22,779 nucleotides of DNA from JAKSCF01 sp028279945 (GTDB taxonomy: Bacteria > Bacillota > Clostridia > Peptostreptococcales > JAAYPU01): contig JANQMT010000094.1 of the NCBI GenBank assembly GCA_028279945.1, positions 1 to 22,779 of the forward strand, in the 5' to 3' direction. Below the pieces are notes generated by a model. That model worked only from the letters and a program-made list of their open reading frames with translations, did not search any database and was not told the DNA's origin. Within the stretch, counting starts at the first letter, position 1. The number at the start of each line of letters is the position of its first letter. A program made the position numbers and the translations under genes. Of the stretch, positions 16,783-22,779 are shown in pieces.

Positions 16783-16980
16783 TTTTCTTCATCTCCTTTT
16801 TATTAATATCAAACTAATATCATCGAAGAAACATGATTTTAATACTATTTATTATGAATCAAGTATTAAATAATAGAGAAATAATGTTATTCACTCTTCT
16901 CCTCCCTTCTATAATAAGCTTCTACAGTTAACACTTTTGTTGAATAACCATGTACAAATTTTGAATAATTAGAAAAAAAT

Positions 16981-18252
16981 TTAAACGGGATATCTCTCAT
17001 TGACAACAATAAATGCATTTTTTGCTGCCTTCAGTGCTATATCTAAATCTTCCTTAGTATGGCGATACGAAATATACCAATGGTGATAAGGTGCCTGCAA
17101 TATGCCTCTGCGTATCATCTCTGTAAAGAAAAGCTTGGTACGCTCTTCATAAGCATCACACTTTTTAAAAAGCACATATGGCATTGTGGGAATTCCGGAA
17201 AAATATGCAGGTGCACCTGTTTCTTGGATAATTTTAGTCATTTCTTTTTCAAAATATCTGCCTTTCTCCCAAATGTCTTCAATAACGTTTTCTCTTTCCA
17301 TTATTTCAATACATTTCAAAGCAGCCACCATTTCTAAGCTGTTGGGGAAAAATGTTGAACTGATATAAACATCTTTTTCTACGATCTTCATAAATTTTGC
17401 TTTTCCAACACATGCACTTATAGCAAATCCATTTGCCATTGCTTTTCCAAAAGTTGAAAGATCAGGGATTACATCGTAATACTTTTGAGCGCCACCCAAT
17501 GACATTCTGAAACCTGTTCGTATTTCATCAAATATTAAAACTGCTTTATATTTATCAGCAAGCTCTCTTACTCCTTGTAAATATCCTTTTGGCGGTTCGG
17601 TGATTTTTTCTGCACGGCTGTGAGCTAAAGGGCACATTATGATGCCGGCAATATTGTCTTCATTTTCTTTAAGAATTTTTTCAAGTGTTTCTAAATTCCC
17701 ATAAGGAAATGCTCTGGTAAGATCCTGAACTGCCTTTGGTACCCCACCCGTTGGTTCTACACACCAATCATGCCAGCCGTGATAACCGCATCTCAAAATA
17801 ATTTCTTTGCCGGTAAAACCACGCGCTACTTTAACAGCTATCGTAGTTGCATCAGAACCAGTTTTTACAAACATTGTCATCTCAGCAGAAGGTATCAACT
17901 CAGCTAACTTGTCTGACAATATTTTTTGAGCTTCCTGACACAATGTAAAGCAGAATCCATTTTGCAATCTGTCGATTACGGCCTTGTTAATCTCTTCTTC
18001 ATTATATCCTAGGATAACAGGACCATATGCTGCCATCATGTCTATGTAGTCATTACCGTCAACATCCACAACATGCCCGTCATATCCTCTTTGGATAAAC
18101 ATTGGATATTCGTTAATCACATAAAAACCAGGGTGTCTGATTCCAAGTAATCCTCCAGGGGTATGTTCCTTTGCACCATCAAATATTTCGTTAGATTTTT
18201 TTAAGTTTAGTGCCGACACATTTTCAACTATACCTTTCTGCTCTTTTTTCAT
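16981..18252 (-). CDS. Class III PLP-dependent aminotransferase
   Basis: A 423-aa fold-type I enzyme of the class III family, closest in look to glutamate-1-semialdehyde aminomutase-like proteins. The PLP lysine is Lys270 in STFGKAMANG, the Asp that holds the ring nitrogen is in IFDEIRTGFR, and the phosphate-binding stretch VKTGSDATTIAVKVARG is near the N-terminal third. A catabolic operon with a TRAP importer and dehydrogenases, rather than tetrapyrrole genes, argues against a hemL role. A transaminase or aminomutase acting on the imported amino acid is likelier. It is the first gene of the operon. A sigma-54 promoter lies 56 bp upstream and a perfect palindromic activator site 157 bp upstream. 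The ribosome site (AAAAGG) is weak and distant. Confidence 0.9.
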   Translation of the reverse strand: MKKEQKGIVENVSALNLKKSNEIFDGAKEHTPGGLLGIRHPGFYVINEYPMFIQRGYDGHVVDVDGNDYIDMMAAYGPVILGYNEEEINKAVIDRLQNGFCFTLCQEAQKILSDKLAELIPSAEMTMFVKTGSDATTIAVKVARGFTGKEIILRCGYHGWHDWCVEPTGGVPKAVQDLTRAFPYGNLETLEKILKENEDNIAGIIMCPLAHSRAEKITEPPKGYLQGVRELADKYKAVLIFDEIRTGFRMSLGGAQKYYDVIPDLSTFGKAMANGFAISACVGKAKFMKIVEKDVYISSTFFPNSLEMVAALKCIEIMERENVIEDIWEKGRYFEKEMTKIIQETGAPAYFSGIPTMPYVLFKKCDAYEERTKLFFTEMIRRGILQAPYHHWYISYRHTKEDLDIALKAAKNAFIVVNERYPV

Positions 18253-18307
18253 AAATCCAATTACCTTTTCTTTCCTTTCATTTTAGTAGTGCTCTATCTA
18301 ATGCTTA

Positions 18308-18323
18308 CGCAATAATGATGCCA
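18308..18323 (-). promoter_or_regulatory. Sigma-54 promoter of the aminotransferase/TRAP operon
   Basis: Minus-strand TGGCATCATTATTGCG has the GG and GC dinucleotides at consensus spacing and shares TGGCAT and TTGCG with the aco promoter. Expected start is near 18297, 45 bp before the aminotransferase ATG. Confidence 0.88.
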
Positions 18324-18408
18324 TCGAATTTTCTTAATATTAAAACCTTGAAAAAACGGTATTTTTAAACATTCATAATAATACTTTTTATCTCTAATCA
18401 ACTTTATA

Positions 18409-18451
18409 TTTTTCATTCACATGTAAATAAAGTTTACATGTGAATGAAAAA
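18409..18451. promoter_or_regulatory. Perfect palindromic enhancer site
   Basis: The arms TTTTTCATTCACATGTAAA and their exact reverse complement (19 bp each) flank a 5-bp centre, TAAAG. The centre lies about 120 bp upstream of the -12 element. A perfect 19-bp dyad in this position fits the binding site of a Fis-type activator dimer, here probably the AcoR-like protein. Confidence 0.82.
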
Positions 18452-18473
18452 AAATAATTGCATATACCCACCG

Positions 18474-18709
18474 TCATATCGATATATTCTCTTCCTTACG
18501 GATCAAAAGGCGTGAGCCCTCACCAGAAACAAATGTAATTTCATGATATACGCCTTGTGCTTGTACCATAGACTTATTGTGACTTTTAATCACATCTTGA
18601 GTTGTGATTTATTTTGCCTTGTCTAGCTTTTTTTACCGCCTTCTTTTACTAAAATAGATATATGGCTAAATCCCTTGACTTCGTAGTCGCTAGCTTTACT
18701 TTTGAACAT
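18474..18709 (-). pseudogene. Decayed short coding fragment between two sigma-54 modules
   Basis: Two protein-like reading frames lie in line. One is at 18709-18623, starting MFKSKASDYEVKGFSHISIL and ending in a TAG. The other is at 18608-18474, containing VQAQGVYHEITFVSGEGSRL. They are joined by a frameshift at an A7 run plus one in-frame TAA. The ATG at 18709 falls at the expected transcript start of the promoter at 18718-18733 and lacks a ribosome site, so it is not a working start. I do not recognise the family. It is probably the remains of a gene once controlled by that promoter; a chance open frame is the alternative. Confidence 0.35.
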
Positions 18710-18717
18710 AATACTTT

Positions 18718-18733
18718 AGCAATAATAATGCCA
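18718..18733 (-). promoter_or_regulatory. Orphan sigma-54 promoter
   Basis: Minus-strand TGGCATTATTATTGCT matches the consensus at both elements, including the final W. It points into the broken frame at 18474-18709. The enhancer at 18823-18852 lies about 118 bp upstream, the same geometry as at the two operon promoters. Confidence 0.8.
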
Positions 18734-18822
18734 GGGGTATTGGGGGGAGATCAGATGTGAAAATATAAACGTTTATAAACCACATTGGTATGGATTATAA
18801 TTGTTTTCAATTTCATATTCGT

Positions 18823-18852
18823 ATTCACATGTAAATAAAATATACATGAAGT
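18823..18852. promoter_or_regulatory. Third enhancer-like activator site
   Basis: The left arm ATTCACATGTAAA is identical to that of the perfect site at 18409-18451. After a 5-bp spacer the right arm TATACATGAAG is degenerate but retains the ACATG core. Confidence 0.65.
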
Positions 18853-19001
18853 TCATCAGTTGAAAAGCTGAGTATATGTTAGTCGATATACCCCTATCCA
18901 GATGGGCAATAGAATCATATTGTAGATTTTCGCTCTTTTAGCATGTGCTTTCCTACTATCGCATAAGTTGTAAAAAAAGGTTGATTAAGGAGTGAATTTT
19001 T

Positions 19002-19913
19002 GTGCCTAAGTACAGGATTATGACCTTTGACGGTGGTGGCATTAGGGGTGTGCTGACAGCAACGTTATTAAAAAGGTTAAATAATGAATTTCCGAAATTT
19101 ATCAATATGACTCAACTTTTTGCCGGTACCTCTACCGGTTCCATCATTGCCTTGGGTCTTGCTTATGGTCTTTCACCAGAAGATCTTGTAGATTTTTATG
19201 TCCGTAATGGTAAATATATTTTTACACCCCGTTATTTGGAATATTATAGGCCTAAGTATGATAACGAACACCTCAAAGAAGTACTGAGTTTAGTATTTCC
19301 TAAAAATCTACGCCTATCGGATTTGTCTCACAAGGTGCTGGTACCTTCATTTAGGGTAACCGGTTCTTATTCTGAACCTTATTGGGGTCCTGTCTTTTAT
19401 AACAATTTACCCGGTTCTACAAATATGGAAGAACTAGTGATAGATGTGGCACTCGCTAGTAATGCCGCACCAATCTATTTTCCCTCTTACAAAAACCATA
19501 TTGACGGAGCAGTTATAGCCAACAATCCTAGTACAGCAGCTATAGCTGCAGCAAGAGGTAAACAGAGAAATATAAAAGCGCTTGATAATATGTATCTTTT
19601 ATCAATCGGCACCGGAAAATATCCTCAGCAAATTACCGCAGATACAACTAAATGGGGCGCTTATGCGTGGGCTTTTTATCCCAAACCACAATTTCCTTTA
19701 TTAGACCTCTTATTCAACAGCGATATACCTGTTGATGAATTTTATAGTTCCCAACTTCTAAGAGAGCAGTATTGTCGCTTAAATTTAGAAATTCCCAAAG
19801 AAATTGGTCCCATACCCCTTGATGCATATTCTAAAACACCTACCTTGATATCTCTAGCCAATGATTTAGACTTGGCAATGACTATTAAGTGGATTAAAAA
19901 TAATTGGTTTTAG
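19002..19913 (+). CDS. Patatin-like phospholipase
   Basis: A 303-aa patatin-family acyl hydrolase expected to release fatty acids from membrane lipids. The oxyanion-hole motif DGGGIRG is at 10-16, the nucleophile Ser44 sits in GTSTGS and the partner Asp168 in IDGA, so the Ser-Asp dyad is complete. There is no signal peptide, which places it in the cytoplasm or at the inner membrane face. The start is GTG at 19002, 9 nt after AAGGAG. It stands alone, followed by a strong hairpin terminator. CapV, the patatin effector of CBASS phage defence, has a similar core, but no nucleotide cyclase adjoins it, so a defence role is not supported. Substrate and regulation are unknown. Confidence 0.92.
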   Translation: MPKYRIMTFDGGGIRGVLTATLLKRLNNEFPKFINMTQLFAGTSTGSIIALGLAYGLSPEDLVDFYVRNGKYIFTPRYLEYYRPKYDNEHLKEVLSLVFPKNLRLSDLSHKVLVPSFRVTGSYSEPYWGPVFYNNLPGSTNMEELVIDVALASNAAPIYFPSYKNHIDGAVIANNPSTAAIAAARGKQRNIKALDNMYLLSIGTGKYPQQITADTTKWGAYAWAFYPKPQFPLLDLLFNSDIPVDEFYSSQLLREQYCRLNLEIPKEIGPIPLDAYSKTPTLISLANDLDLAMTIKWIKNNWF

Positions 19914-20193
19914 TTACAATGTGTTACGTATTATTAAATTTTCCGCTTTTTCTTAAATAAAGTGAAAAATCCACTATATCCATTTGAATTATGGGAAATA
20001 GTGGATTTTTTAACTTTCATCTATTCGAGGAGACAAAAAACTTAAAGTTTTCCAGCACTCTCTTTATCGTTATCTTTTAATGATAATGTTTGAATTGCTA
20101 CTATAAATTAGGGCTTACCAATGAAGCTCTTGATTCACAAAATGAGAAGAATGTGACATATGAACCGCCAAAGATAATACTAATAATATAAAG
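19914..20193. other. Non-coding gap between patatin and XRE genes
   Basis: Apart from the terminator at 19965-20011, I see no gene, RNA or clear repeat here. The plus-strand frame around 20108-20190 is short and lacks a start and ribosome site. Confidence 0.5.
19965..20011 (+). terminator. Rho-independent terminator after the patatin gene
   Basis: AAAAATCCACTAT pairs with ATAGTGGATTTTT, extended by an inner CCCAT/ATGGG stem, and ends in a T6 run. It lies about 50 bp after the stop codon. Confidence 0.88.
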
Positions 20194-20394
20194 CTAATCG
20201 AATATAAATATTTCTTCAATAGGAGTATTTACTGCTCTTGAAATAGCTACTGCAAGTTTTAATGAAGGGTTATATTTTCCAGATTCAAGTCTCATTATAG
20301 TCTCTCTTCGCACACCAACAATTTCTGCAAGCTGTTCTTGTGTAAGTTCTTTCAATTGTCTGTATTTTTTTAGGTTACAAATAAATTCAGCCAT
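20194..20394 (-). CDS. XRE-family helix-turn-helix regulator
   Basis: A 66-aa single-domain Cro/CI-type repressor. The HTH runs from about residue 17 to 40 (LTQEQLAEIVGVRRETIMRLESG) with the usual tail PSLKLAVAISRAVNTPIEEIF. It begins 1 bp after the stop of the membrane-protein gene, with GAGG inside that gene's end, so the two are co-translated. It probably represses its own operon by binding the GTGATATATTT palindromes upstream of the pair. Small XRE proteins of this YozG/toxin-antitoxin-like size often pair with a DUF membrane protein in Firmicutes. Confidence 0.92.
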   Translation of the reverse strand: MAEFICNLKKYRQLKELTQEQLAEIVGVRRETIMRLESGKYNPSLKLAVAISRAVNTPIEEIFIFD

Positions 20395-20395
20395 A

Positions 20396-20746
20396 TTATT
20401 TTTCCTCTAATATATATAGTTTTACAGCATATACATTTACTGTAATTGCATATGACAATGAAATCAGTACGCCAATAAAGTCAATATTTCTTACAATCAT
20501 TGTGGCACACCATATAACAAACAGTTCAATGATAGCGAATTGACCGGTGAATGCTAATGCTACTTTTTTATCTTCAATATATCGTTCATCTTCCTTACTT
20601 CCGCTAATTTTCGCAATAATAAAGTTTGCAAAGAAAGCAAAAAATCCAAGAAAGTATAAATCTAATAAATTATCAGAATAAAAGTAGCGAATACTCATAA
20701 AACCCAAAAAACCTACAAACCCCATATAAAATTGTTTTTTTATCAT
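20396..20746 (-). CDS. Small four-helix membrane protein (DUF3796-like) paired with XRE regulator
   Basis: A 116-aa integral membrane protein with about four hydrophobic segments (near 5-20, 27-45, 65-85, 88-110). A charged loop SGSKEDERYIEDKK links the second and third. The FVGFLGF...GFFAFFANF pattern and the DERYIE loop recall DUF3796 proteins, often coded beside small XRE regulators in Firmicutes. GAGGAGG lies 10 nt before the ATG. It is the first gene of a two-gene operon. Function is unknown; an immunity or stress-sensing role is only a guess. Confidence 0.85.
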   Translation of the reverse strand: MIKKQFYMGFVGFLGFMSIRYFYSDNLLDLYFLGFFAFFANFIIAKISGSKEDERYIEDKKVALAFTGQFAIIELFVIWCATMIVRNIDFIGVLISLSYAITVNVYAVKLYILEEK

Positions 20747-20766
20747 TTTAAAGCATCCTCCTCAAA

Positions 20767-20850
20767 AGTGATATATTTATCTCTTAATAAGACAAATATA
20801 TCACTCAGATTTTGTGTTGTCAATAGCATAAAGTGATATATTTATCACTT
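20767..20850 (-). promoter_or_regulatory. Operator-flanked promoter of the membrane protein/XRE operon
   Basis: On the minus strand a -35 TTGACA (20823-20818), a 17-bp spacer and -10 TATATT (20800-20795) form a near-consensus promoter. Two related dyads bracket it. AAGTGATA-N4-TATCACTT at 20831-20850 lies upstream of the -35. AGTGATATATTT (20767-20778) facing AAATATATCACT (20794-20805) covers the -10 and start site. This is a classic layout for autorepression by the XRE protein. Confidence 0.8.
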
Positions 20851-21161
20851 CTATATTCATAAAATAAGTAGCTGCTAAGCTACTATTTCATTTTATTTAT
20901 TTCCCCTTTATTTAAAAAATACTTGCAACTGTAATGATAAAAATGTTACAAATTCTCCTTGGTCATGCAAAAAGACTTTAGAGTAAAAATTAATGAGTTC
21001 CCTAAATCTAGGATTTGAGAACCCTTTTTTTGTTACTTTTGTTTATCACAATAGTACCTTAAAGTTTTTTTAAAGATAAATATAATGAATTTCCTTTATG
21101 TAAAACCACATACTCACTGTTATTCTAATACATATTACTCTTTATTTTCACTTTCGGATGT
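20851..21161. other. Gene-poor gap with two hairpins
   Basis: A 7-bp hairpin AGTAGCT-GCTA-AGCTACT lies at 20867-20884 and a terminator-like hairpin at 20995-21031. No intact gene is seen. A 13-codon frame at 20943-20981 ends in residues resembling an integrase tail but is too short to call. Confidence 0.4.
20995..21031 (+). terminator. Orphan terminator-like hairpin
   Basis: An imperfect stem formed by GAGTTCCCTAAATC and GATTTGAGAACCC is followed by seven T residues on the plus strand. No intact plus-strand gene precedes it, so it may be a relic. Confidence 0.45.
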
Positions 21162-21332
21162 TTAATCTGTTGTTTCTCTTCTTTTGATCCAAATCCACGT
21201 TCCAACAAGAGCGACAGCGATAATTATGATTGTTGAAGGATAATAATCTATACGTAACAGATTAAGGACCATTGATAATAAAAAATATGACAGAAAACCT
21301 AAAATGAATCCTTTTAAACTACTATTCTTCAT
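21162..21332 (-). CDS. 56-aa membrane protein, unknown function
   Basis: A short gene with a good ribosome site (AAGGAG, 9-10 nt before the ATG). It encodes two hydrophobic helices (about 8-26 and 34-49) joined by RIDYYPS, with a basic cytoplasmic end WIKRRETTD. The helix-loop-helix plan resembles many small Firmicute membrane proteins. No family is recognised. It is separate from the XRE operon downstream and has tandem 17-bp repeats about 80-110 bp upstream. Confidence 0.7.
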   Translation of the reverse strand: MKNSSLKGFILGFLSYFLLSMVLNLLRIDYYPSTIIIIAVALVGTWIWIKRRETTD

Positions 21333-21408
21333 TTTATACTACTCCTTCCATTAGAAACATAAAACATATACGATTTGTATTATATCTATCTTATATTAAG
21401 ATTTCAAG

Positions 21409-21442
21409 ACCCATTTTATACAATTACCCATTTTATACAATA
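21409..21442. repeat. Tandem 17-bp direct repeat
   Basis: ACCCATTTTATACAATT at 21409-21425 is repeated as ACCCATTTTATACAATA at 21426-21442 (16 of 17 identical). It lies upstream of the 56-aa gene. A minus-strand TTGACA is at 21454-21449. The repeats could be a regulator site or a duplicated -10 region (TATAAA on the minus strand in each copy). Confidence 0.6.
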
Positions 21443-21485
21443 TTATTCTGTCAACATAATACAAAATATCCTGAAATTTATTAAT

Positions 21486-21519
21486 AGAACTAGCATGAAT
21501 TTAAATCCATGCTAGTTCT
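21486..21519. repeat. Perfect 12-bp inverted repeat
   Basis: AGAACTAGCATG faces CATGCTAGTTCT across a 10-nt loop. There is no U-tract on either side. It lies in the intergenic region between two divergent genes, so it is either an operator or a weak hairpin. Confidence 0.5.
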
Positions 21520-21708
21520 TAGTATCTGCATATTTGCTATTATTCTTGGTCATAAATTCACTATATTATTCATAAAAAATCAAGAGCATTTTGTAAATCA
21601 TTTAATGAATATTAACCATTTTCAACTCATTTTTTCGACCTGCTGAATCAAAATTATTGTATATAAAATGAAACTTAATCGTTGAAATAATTCCTACATA
21701 TTCAATAT

Positions 21709-21737
21709 TTGACAATTACTTCATTTTCATTTAGCAT
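21709..21737 (+). promoter_or_regulatory. Candidate promoter of the secreted repeat protein
   Basis: A consensus TTGACA at 21709-21714 is followed after 17 bp by TAGCAT at 21732-21737. The expected start near 21744 leaves a leader of about 38 nt containing the AAGGAG ribosome site. Confidence 0.5.
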
Positions 21738-21781
21738 ATATTATATATTATCATATATCATTAGAAAAAGGAGTGTAGTCT

Positions 21782-22771
21782 ATGTGTATTAGTAAAAGAA
21801 TAAAATTTTTGATTTCTTTTATAACTATTATGGTATTACTGTTAGGTATATTGACAAGCTTTACTGTATTTGATGTATATGCATCTAGTAAAACTTGGAT
21901 GTATGTTGCTGACGACCATCTTCGTAAGGAGAGAACTGAGGTTACAGCTGAATTCCCACCCCCTCCCTTGCTAAGAGATATTAGTATTTCAGAAATGTGT
22001 GTATCAGATGACGGATGGATATATTTTGCTACTGCAAGCCATCTTTGCAAGATTAAAACAGATGGCTCTGAGTTAACAGAATTACTAGAAAAAAGTGATA
22101 TGTCAGAAATTCGCGTGCCAGGAGATGGGTGGATATATTTTGTTACCACAAGCGATCTTTGTAAGATTAAAACAGATGGCTCTGAGTTAACAGAATTAAA
22201 AAAAGATATTAGTATTTCAGAAATGTGCGTACCAGGAGATGGATGGATATATTTTGCTACTAAAGACGATCTTTGTAAGATTAAAACAGATGGCTCTGAG
22301 TTAACAGAATTAAGGAAAAATATTAGTATTTCAGAAATGTGCGTTCCAGGAGATGGATGGATATATTTTGCTACCCAAAACTTTCTTTGGAAAATTAAAA
22401 CGGATGGCTCTGATTTTACAGAATTAGCACAAAGTAAAATTGTAAAAATGTGCGTACCAGGAGATGGATGGATATATTTTGCTATTACAAATGATCTTTG
22501 GAAGATTAAAACGGATGGTTCTGAGCTAACGGAATTATTAGAAAAAAGTGATGCATCAAAAAAAATCGGCATACCAGGAAATATTACAGTAATGCATGTG
22601 CCAGGAGATGGATGGATATATTTTTCAGTCATAACCCATATTCTGAAGATTAAAACGGATGGTTCTAAGTTATCAAGCATATATGAAATAATATATCCGG
22701 AGGATAGACCTATTGTTGAATTAAAGTTTGATATTGATTTCAGAAGTAGTACGAAGTCCCTAGATATTTAA
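21782..22771 (+). CDS. Secreted repeat protein, DUF5050-like probable beta-propeller
   Basis: A 329-aa protein complete in the window. Residues 1-35 form a signal peptide with a basic start, a hydrophobic core (FLISFITIMVLLLGILTSF) and a VYA-S cleavage site. Six repeats follow, each with PGDGWIYFAT then LCKIKTDGSELTEL. The Trp codons begin at 22016, 22130, 22244, 22358, 22469 and 22613, giving periods of 38, 38, 38, 37 and 48 residues. A partial first unit (KTWMYVADDHL) precedes them. The D-x-W-I-Y-F and K-I-K-x-D-G-S pattern is that of DUF5050 beta-propeller blades, so a six- or seven-blade surface or secreted propeller is likely. The middle repeats are nearly identical at DNA level, a sign of recent tandem duplication. 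The ligand is unknown. GGAG lies 8 nt before the ATG. Confidence 0.85.
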   Translation: MCISKRIKFLISFITIMVLLLGILTSFTVFDVYASSKTWMYVADDHLRKERTEVTAEFPPPPLLRDISISEMCVSDDGWIYFATASHLCKIKTDGSELTELLEKSDMSEIRVPGDGWIYFVTTSDLCKIKTDGSELTELKKDISISEMCVPGDGWIYFATKDDLCKIKTDGSELTELRKNISISEMCVPGDGWIYFATQNFLWKIKTDGSDFTELAQSKIVKMCVPGDGWIYFAITNDLWKIKTDGSELTELLEKSDASKKIGIPGNITVMHVPGDGWIYFSVITHILKIKTDGSKLSSIYEIIYPEDRPIVELKFDIDFRSSTKSLDI

Positions 22772-22779
22772 GTTATAAT

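Larger units (their letters stand above)
18253..19001. other. Duplicated sigma-54 control region between the aminotransferase and patatin genes
   Basis: A 749-bp stretch without an intact gene. From left to right it holds a -24/-12 promoter, its enhancer palindrome, a broken reading frame, a second -24/-12 promoter and a second enhancer, all reading leftward. After about 18853 there is only AT-rich sequence and the ribosome site of the patatin gene. I see no tRNA or riboswitch. Confidence 0.6.
21333..21781. other. Divergent intergenic region before the repeat-protein gene
   Basis: A 449-bp AT-rich gap. It holds the 17-bp tandem repeat, the inverted repeat at 21486-21519, and a plus-strand promoter candidate at 21709-21737. 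I see no further gene or RNA. Confidence 0.5.

Noticed and set aside
18853..19001. Riboswitch in the leader of the patatin gene
   Set aside because: I could not find conserved motifs of any known riboswitch class or a terminator/anti-terminator pair.
19002..19913. Patatin as a CBASS (CapV) phage-defence effector
   Set aside because: No CD-NTase cyclase, Cap2/Cap3 genes or other defence genes are in the flanks; the motif alone does not separate CapV from other patatins.
20108..20190. Short plus-strand coding frame after the patatin terminator
   Set aside because: It has no start codon with a ribosome site and no recognisable family.
21985..22660. CRISPR-like array
   Set aside because: The repeats are 111-144 nt long, in frame and protein-coding, with no short unique spacers.
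21751..22680. 309-aa minus-strand frame
   Set aside because: It is an antisense frame kept open by the tandem repeats of the secreted protein. The plus-strand gene has a signal peptide, ribosome site and promoter.

Overview
The window looks like a chromosomal segment of a low-GC, anaerobic, amino-acid- or organic-acid-fermenting Firmicute (Clostridia or Tissierellia). The reasons are the AT-rich sequence, strong AGGAGG-type ribosome sites, a clostridial-style agr peptide locus, a sigma-54 activator with -24/-12 promoters, and a TRAP transporter. I cannot name the species.

Layout. (1) 1-1691: one aldehyde dehydrogenase gene with its own sigma-A promoter, an operator-like palindrome and a hairpin terminator. 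(2) 1720-4501, minus strand: a non-canonical agr-like quorum-sensing operon in the order membrane sensor, AgrD-like peptide (43 aa, 2956-3087), response regulator, AgrB-like peptidase. The sensor carries an extracytoplasmic segment resembling the C-terminal domain of phage distal tail (Dit) proteins and has no recognisable kinase motifs. (3) 4940-8215, minus: E2, E1-beta and E1-alpha of an acetoin/2-oxo-acid dehydrogenase complex, with no E3 gene. (4) 8618-10609, plus: a divergent AcoR-like sigma-54 activator. (5) 10653-18252, minus: a catabolic operon of class III aminotransferase, TRAP transporter (P, Q, M), M42 metallopeptidase, short-chain dehydrogenase and zinc alcohol dehydrogenase. (6) 18253-19001: a regulatory region with two sigma-54 promoters, two activator sites and a decayed coding fragment. 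(7) 19002-22771: a patatin-like lipase, an XRE regulator plus small membrane protein under an operator-rich promoter, a 56-aa membrane protein, and a secreted repeat (DUF5050-like, probable beta-propeller) protein.

How the parts fit. Three -24/-12 promoters (minus strand, 8429-8444, 18308-18323, 18718-18733) each have a palindromic site of the form ATTCACATGTAAA-N5-TTTACATGTGAAT centred about 118-127 bp upstream of the -12 element. The simplest reading is one regulon run by the AcoR-like activator: TRAP uptake of an acid, hydrolysis and transamination, two NAD(P)-dependent alcohol/ketone steps, then thiamine-dependent cleavage or oxidation to an acyl-CoA. The third promoter now faces only a broken reading frame.

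The most novel material is the agr-like locus, with its short unannotated peptide, unusual gene order, non-LytTR regulator and phage-tail-like sensor domain, together with the shared sigma-54 promoter/enhancer geometry.
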